Assembly: GCF_910591885.1 (NCBI RefSeq)
Contig: NC_063278.1
Location: forward strand, 1,611,501-1,675,500
Reading direction: 5' to 3'
Origin: Bombus terrestris
Lineage: Eukaryota > Arthropoda > Insecta > Hymenoptera > Apidae
DNA: 64,000 nucleotides
The notes under the pieces are model-generated. The model had not been told where the DNA came from. It worked only from the letters and a program-made list of their open reading frames with translations, and made no database searches. Numbering within the stretch: position 1 is the first letter of the stretch; the number at the start of each line of letters is the position of its first letter. The translations under genes were made by a program, and so were the position numbers. Shown here one piece after another: positions 60,683-64,000 of this stretch.

Positions 60683-61290
60683 GTGCCCGGTACGGTGACT
60701 CGCACGTGTATCTATACCGCATCGCGTTTGTGCCTCGTAGTGGCTGTCGAACGAACGAACGAACGTGTACGTACTTATCTCGCACAGCCAGTCCGGGAGC
60801 GTGCGCACGAAGGAAAATATTTGGAGATACGTGGGTCCGGTGTCTTTGTGCGTGGATGGGAACGCGGACGTAGGGACGTAGCGCGCGTTGTGTGATCCGC
60901 TGCCGTGTGTAAGCATTCGATTGCTAGCCGTGACACACGTTACCCGTGCACCGTGCATACGTTTACAGAGCTGATTTAGAGTGGCGGGCAGCACTGTGTG
61001 TATATAGTGTGTAGACGCGATTCCGACGGACGGAGGTTAGTCGTTCGGTGGCGACCAAAAAAGAGTAGAGCACACGAGCAAAGAGGGAGTCCGGAAGGAG
61101 CGTCGTGGTCTCTCGTACAGAGTATAGAGTAGCTGAGTGGTGTTTTCTGGACTTTGTACTAGCAGAGCTATTCCGTTTTCGTTCGCCTGATAATGGATTA
61201 ATTTTCGCCGGGGCAGTTCACCCCGGCGGCAGCGTAGTCTGGAGCAAGAGCACGCAGTATCGCGGCAGCAGCACTCAGCGATAAATCAAG
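60651..61290 (+). other. Probable non-coding first exon (5' leader)
   Basis: From the initiator the sequence runs about 640 bases to ATAAATCAAG|GTGAGA, where AAG|GTGAGA is a near-consensus 5' splice site. The interval is GC/CpG-rich with a (GAAC)n run, several short upstream ATG frames and no sustained coding frame, as expected of a long insect 5' leader. The region near the donor (GCGGCAGCAGCACTCAGCG) is in the style of leader exons. The coding exons, and thus the gene's identity, lie beyond 64,000. Exact start and any internal splicing are not known. Confidence 0.48.
60748..60765. repeat. (GAAC)n microsatellite
   Basis: Four CGAA/GAAC units in a row inside the presumed leader. Confidence 0.8.
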
Positions 61291-61296
61291 GTGAGA
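61291..61296 (+). other. Splice donor of presumed intron 1
   Basis: GTGAGA preceded by AAG matches the metazoan donor consensus MAG|GTRAGT at eight of nine positions. It is the strongest donor seen downstream of the promoter. Confidence 0.5.
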
Positions 61297-62236
61297 TCCG
61301 GCTTTGTTTTCGAGAAGGGTGTTCCGATAGCCGGCCTGCCATTGACCAGCCTCCTCGGCGAACCGTTTCACGTTCTCCTTTTCTTCCGTTTCGCTCTATC
61401 CGTAGCCGGTATACCCGCGATTATCTCCGTCCCTCCACGGCCACGCTGCAAACGAGCATCCACGAGCATGCAGCATATATTTTGCGGCCTCTCGCTTCCG
61501 TCTCTCTCTCTCTATCTCCAGCCTTTTCGATCTTCTCTTCTCCTTTTCCTCTCTTGGTCGGCTCGCGCGGGTCTCCACGGACTCTTCTTCTCTTCTCGTG
61601 CATAGGGACGAACGAGAAACACATGCACGCAAACTGCCGAGCCACCCTACGCTCTCTCTTTCTCTTCTTTCCTCGCTCGTTTCTGCATTCTGAATACCGA
61701 ACGACACAGACCTTGCTTCCAATTCCCCTTCTATTTCATTCTTCCGATGCCTATATACCCGAATCTCTTTCCCAAAACCCTTCTCTCCCTGACTCTCTTT
61801 GGCTGTTCTTTTAACGTAAACGCCCGCCGATCCTCTTTTCTCGTGTTCCTCTCCGCGAAATCATCCATGCAAATCGCGACCGATGGTTTTGGTATACACC
61901 GAGGGGATACGGAGCTCCTCGGTAAACGAGGCAGTCCGAGCCTTTTTCGAAATGCACCAGACGCTGCTGTCGCAACGACGCTTACGGTTATGCCGATTCC
62001 TCCTTGTATATACCATTGTCTCGCACCGTATACGTATTTACGCAGAGTCGACCATTTGCGAGTACAAATCGATTCGATTACAAATTGAGACGAACAGCTA
62101 CGCGTAAATGGTAGAAATATGGTTTTTAATTCGATGGAGCGTGAAATAATCTGGACAGCTCTAGAGTGGAGTCAACATTAGCGCATAGTGACTGTTATTA
62201 TATTGCGTTTGTTGTACCGTATTCCTTTTTTAAATA

Positions 62237-62261
62237 TGTACACACACATATATATATATAG
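62237..62261. repeat. (CA)n/(TA)n microsatellite
   Basis: A short CA run followed by six TA units. Confidence 0.88.
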
Positions 62262-63433
62262 TTAAAAGAAAGATGCTTCGTTACAAGAAGAATGAAAACT
62301 CGCATATTTACGAACATAGACGATCCGGTTTAAAGCGATACTTCCGACTGTTACAAAATATCGCGTATACCTTATCTTTATGATTGCGTGATAGAAATTT
62401 TTATTTGGGGAGGCGTGATCGTTTAGTTTCCGGCTAAATACCATCGATTCTGATCGTTTGAATCGTAGCAACTTTGTATAGGATACAACATCTTGTAGAA
62501 TAATTCTTGGCAGCGTTGATATTCAAAAGATTAGTTTGGTATTGCAATGCGAACGAGTCGAAAACAGAAAAAGATGACATTGTGAAAGGAAACAATCGTA
62601 AGCTGTTGAAAAGAAGTGAAAGTGCCCGGTGTTTCTGTCAGGATTTCGAAGGCAAAAGAAAATCGCCGTGAAACGTGTTCGATCTTCGCGCTGTGTGGCC
62701 ACGTGACTCGGTGATTTTTGTTTCGGTAACAAGCGCGTCGAATACATTCCATCTGTCCATTGTTTCGATTTTTTAGTTGCACGATTTCCTCTATGCAAAT
62801 AATAAGGCTATATGTAAAATATTTGTGAAAATTTCTACGTGCACAATGAACGAGTATCGGCGCTATCGCGATTACGCTTATCTGTAAGGTCTCGCTTTCT
62901 AAAATCGGAATTGGGTTTGCGGTGAGTCATTTTTAAATTAATAGATAAGTGAATTCTTGTGATTTATGACCATTATCTTATTTACCGTGTTTTTGCTCGC
63001 GGATAAGATTTTTATGCAGCTGTCTGTTTCTTACGTTAGCGTTGATAGGAATAAGGATCGTAATATAATAATAGTATGAGAATATTAAATTCTGTGTAGA
63101 GGTTGTTTCCGATTCTTTTGGAATTTTAAAAAAGATTGCAACGTAAAAACACAAAATTATTATAGTTGATATAATCGTTAACGATATCGTCGACTAGCTG
63201 TTTTAATAAAAAAATTAACGTGCATTTTAAAACCGTAGAATTATTTCCATATAATTCTTCCTTTTAGAGAGATTTACGCTTTTTAGGAAATTTAATTTAA
63301 ACCGCGATTAATTCGCTGATAACCGAAAGGTCAAGCGGTATTTAGCACGTCAAACAACGATGTAATAATAACTTAGTCAATTTTGTGTTTTAACGTATTT
63401 TAATAATTGCGCAAGTCGATGCATATACATGCA

Positions 63434-63512
63434 CGCGAGTATACTCGCGGCCGGTCAACAACATTTGTGCGTGAAAATACGAGTATGCTCGCGACGGGTC
63501 AACAATGTGTTA
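63434..63512. repeat. Tandem palindromic repeat, 44-bp period
   Basis: CGCGAGTATACTCGCG (63,434-63,449) is a perfect 16-base palindrome. 44 bases on, ACGAGTATGCTCGCGA (63,479-63,494) is a near copy. Each is followed by a shared tail, GGTCAACAA. A looser palindrome, TGCATATACATGCA, sits just upstream. The design suggests duplicated binding sites for a dimeric protein or the remains of a small inverted-repeat element. Confidence 0.75.
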
Positions 63513-64000
63513 ACACATCGCGAACCAGAGGTCTTGTCGCTAGTTATTTTCAGATGCCAGGTATTCTCGTAGCGCTTCGTATATTTAAATTACTTGTTAC
63601 ATAAATTTCAGGGGAATTTTGTTAACGTCATTTACAACTACACAAGAATCTATTACGAAATATGCAATTTACGATCCTAACTCCTACTCGTTTAATTCGA
63701 CTTACAACCGTTAAATAATTATTACCTTAGTCTCAAAATATTAGACAACCGTTATTTGTTTGTCATCTTCGTGTCTATTATACGACAGATGAGCAATCCG
63801 TGCGAACATTTTGACATTTAGAATCGTGTAAGTTATTAATTGGACGATTAACTTTCGACGAAGGTAATATTTTATAATCCTAGTTATAGAAGCATACGAC
63901 CATCGCGAGGACTCGAGAATCATCTTCCTCCGTCGTAAAACTACTTAATTAGAAATGTTTGGTAATTCAAATCTATTCGATAAATCGAAATATTCTTAGA

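Larger units (their letters stand above)
61297..64000 (+). other. Presumed first intron (partial)
   Basis: Pyrimidine-rich DNA at 61,370-61,850, including a CT run that ends in ATCTCCAG at 61,521 (acceptor-like, but followed by more CT-rich sequence and no long frame), passes into AT-rich DNA. It contains CA/TA repeats at 62,237-62,261 and palindromic tandem repeats at 63.43-63.51 kb. No coding exon is evident before the window ends. Confidence 0.4.

Noticed and set aside
1..64000. tRNA, rRNA, snRNA, CRISPR, telomeric TTAGG arrays
   Set aside because: I looked for tRNA B-box words, a U6-type snRNA word, 5S rRNA control words, spaced identical repeats and TTAGG runs, and found none convincing.

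Overview
The window is eukaryotic nuclear DNA, almost certainly from an insect and most probably a hymenopteran (bee-like). Pointers are the abundant, undepleted CG dinucleotides, many short GA, CA, CGA and ATTCG microsatellites, relics of mariner/Tc1 transposons, and long stretches without coding sequence. There are no operons, no ribosome-binding-site pattern and no rRNA, tRNA or CRISPR array. No protein family could be recognised in any long reading frame. Nearly all the long frames (the longest is 204 codons, at 46,317-46,931 on the minus strand) lie in GC-rich DNA where several frames on both strands are open together, which is what chance predicts.

The best gene evidence is at the right end. 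At 60,649-60,682 an initiator (TCAGT) is followed at exactly +28 to +32 by a downstream promoter element (GGTTC). A purine-rich GAGA-type block lies upstream, and a roughly 640-base leader runs to a strong splice donor (AAG|GTGAGA) at 61,290/61,291. I read this as a TATA-less promoter and non-coding first exon of a plus-strand gene. Its first intron fills the remaining 2.7 kb and its coding exons lie outside the window. The upstream 60 kb would then be intergenic DNA, possibly with distal control elements.

The rest, from left to right: 1-10 kb is unannotatable DNA with a CGA/CTA microsatellite at 5.5 kb. At 10.0-12.4 kb there is a TATA+Inr candidate, then a purine-strand block with GA repeats and a few coding-like frames. 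At 15.1 kb there is a 104-bp tandem duplication. At 16.9 kb there is a short mariner-derived element with inverted ends and TA flanks. A second mariner relic lies at 19.6 kb, a CpG-dense block at 20.4-21.0 kb, and a partial duplication at 29.8-30.1 kb. At 36.2 kb and 41.7-42.0 kb are candidate exons backed by splice-acceptor context, followed at 43.5 kb by a degraded Tc1-like transposase end. The 45-60 kb stretch is mostly empty, with small repeats, a perfect hairpin at 54.4 kb and a possible minus-strand 3' end at 54.15 kb.

The candidate exons share no evident gene and are offered at low confidence. I found no clear sign of an undescribed system. The most solid new observations are the three DNA-transposon relics, the Inr/DPE promoter and the local duplications.
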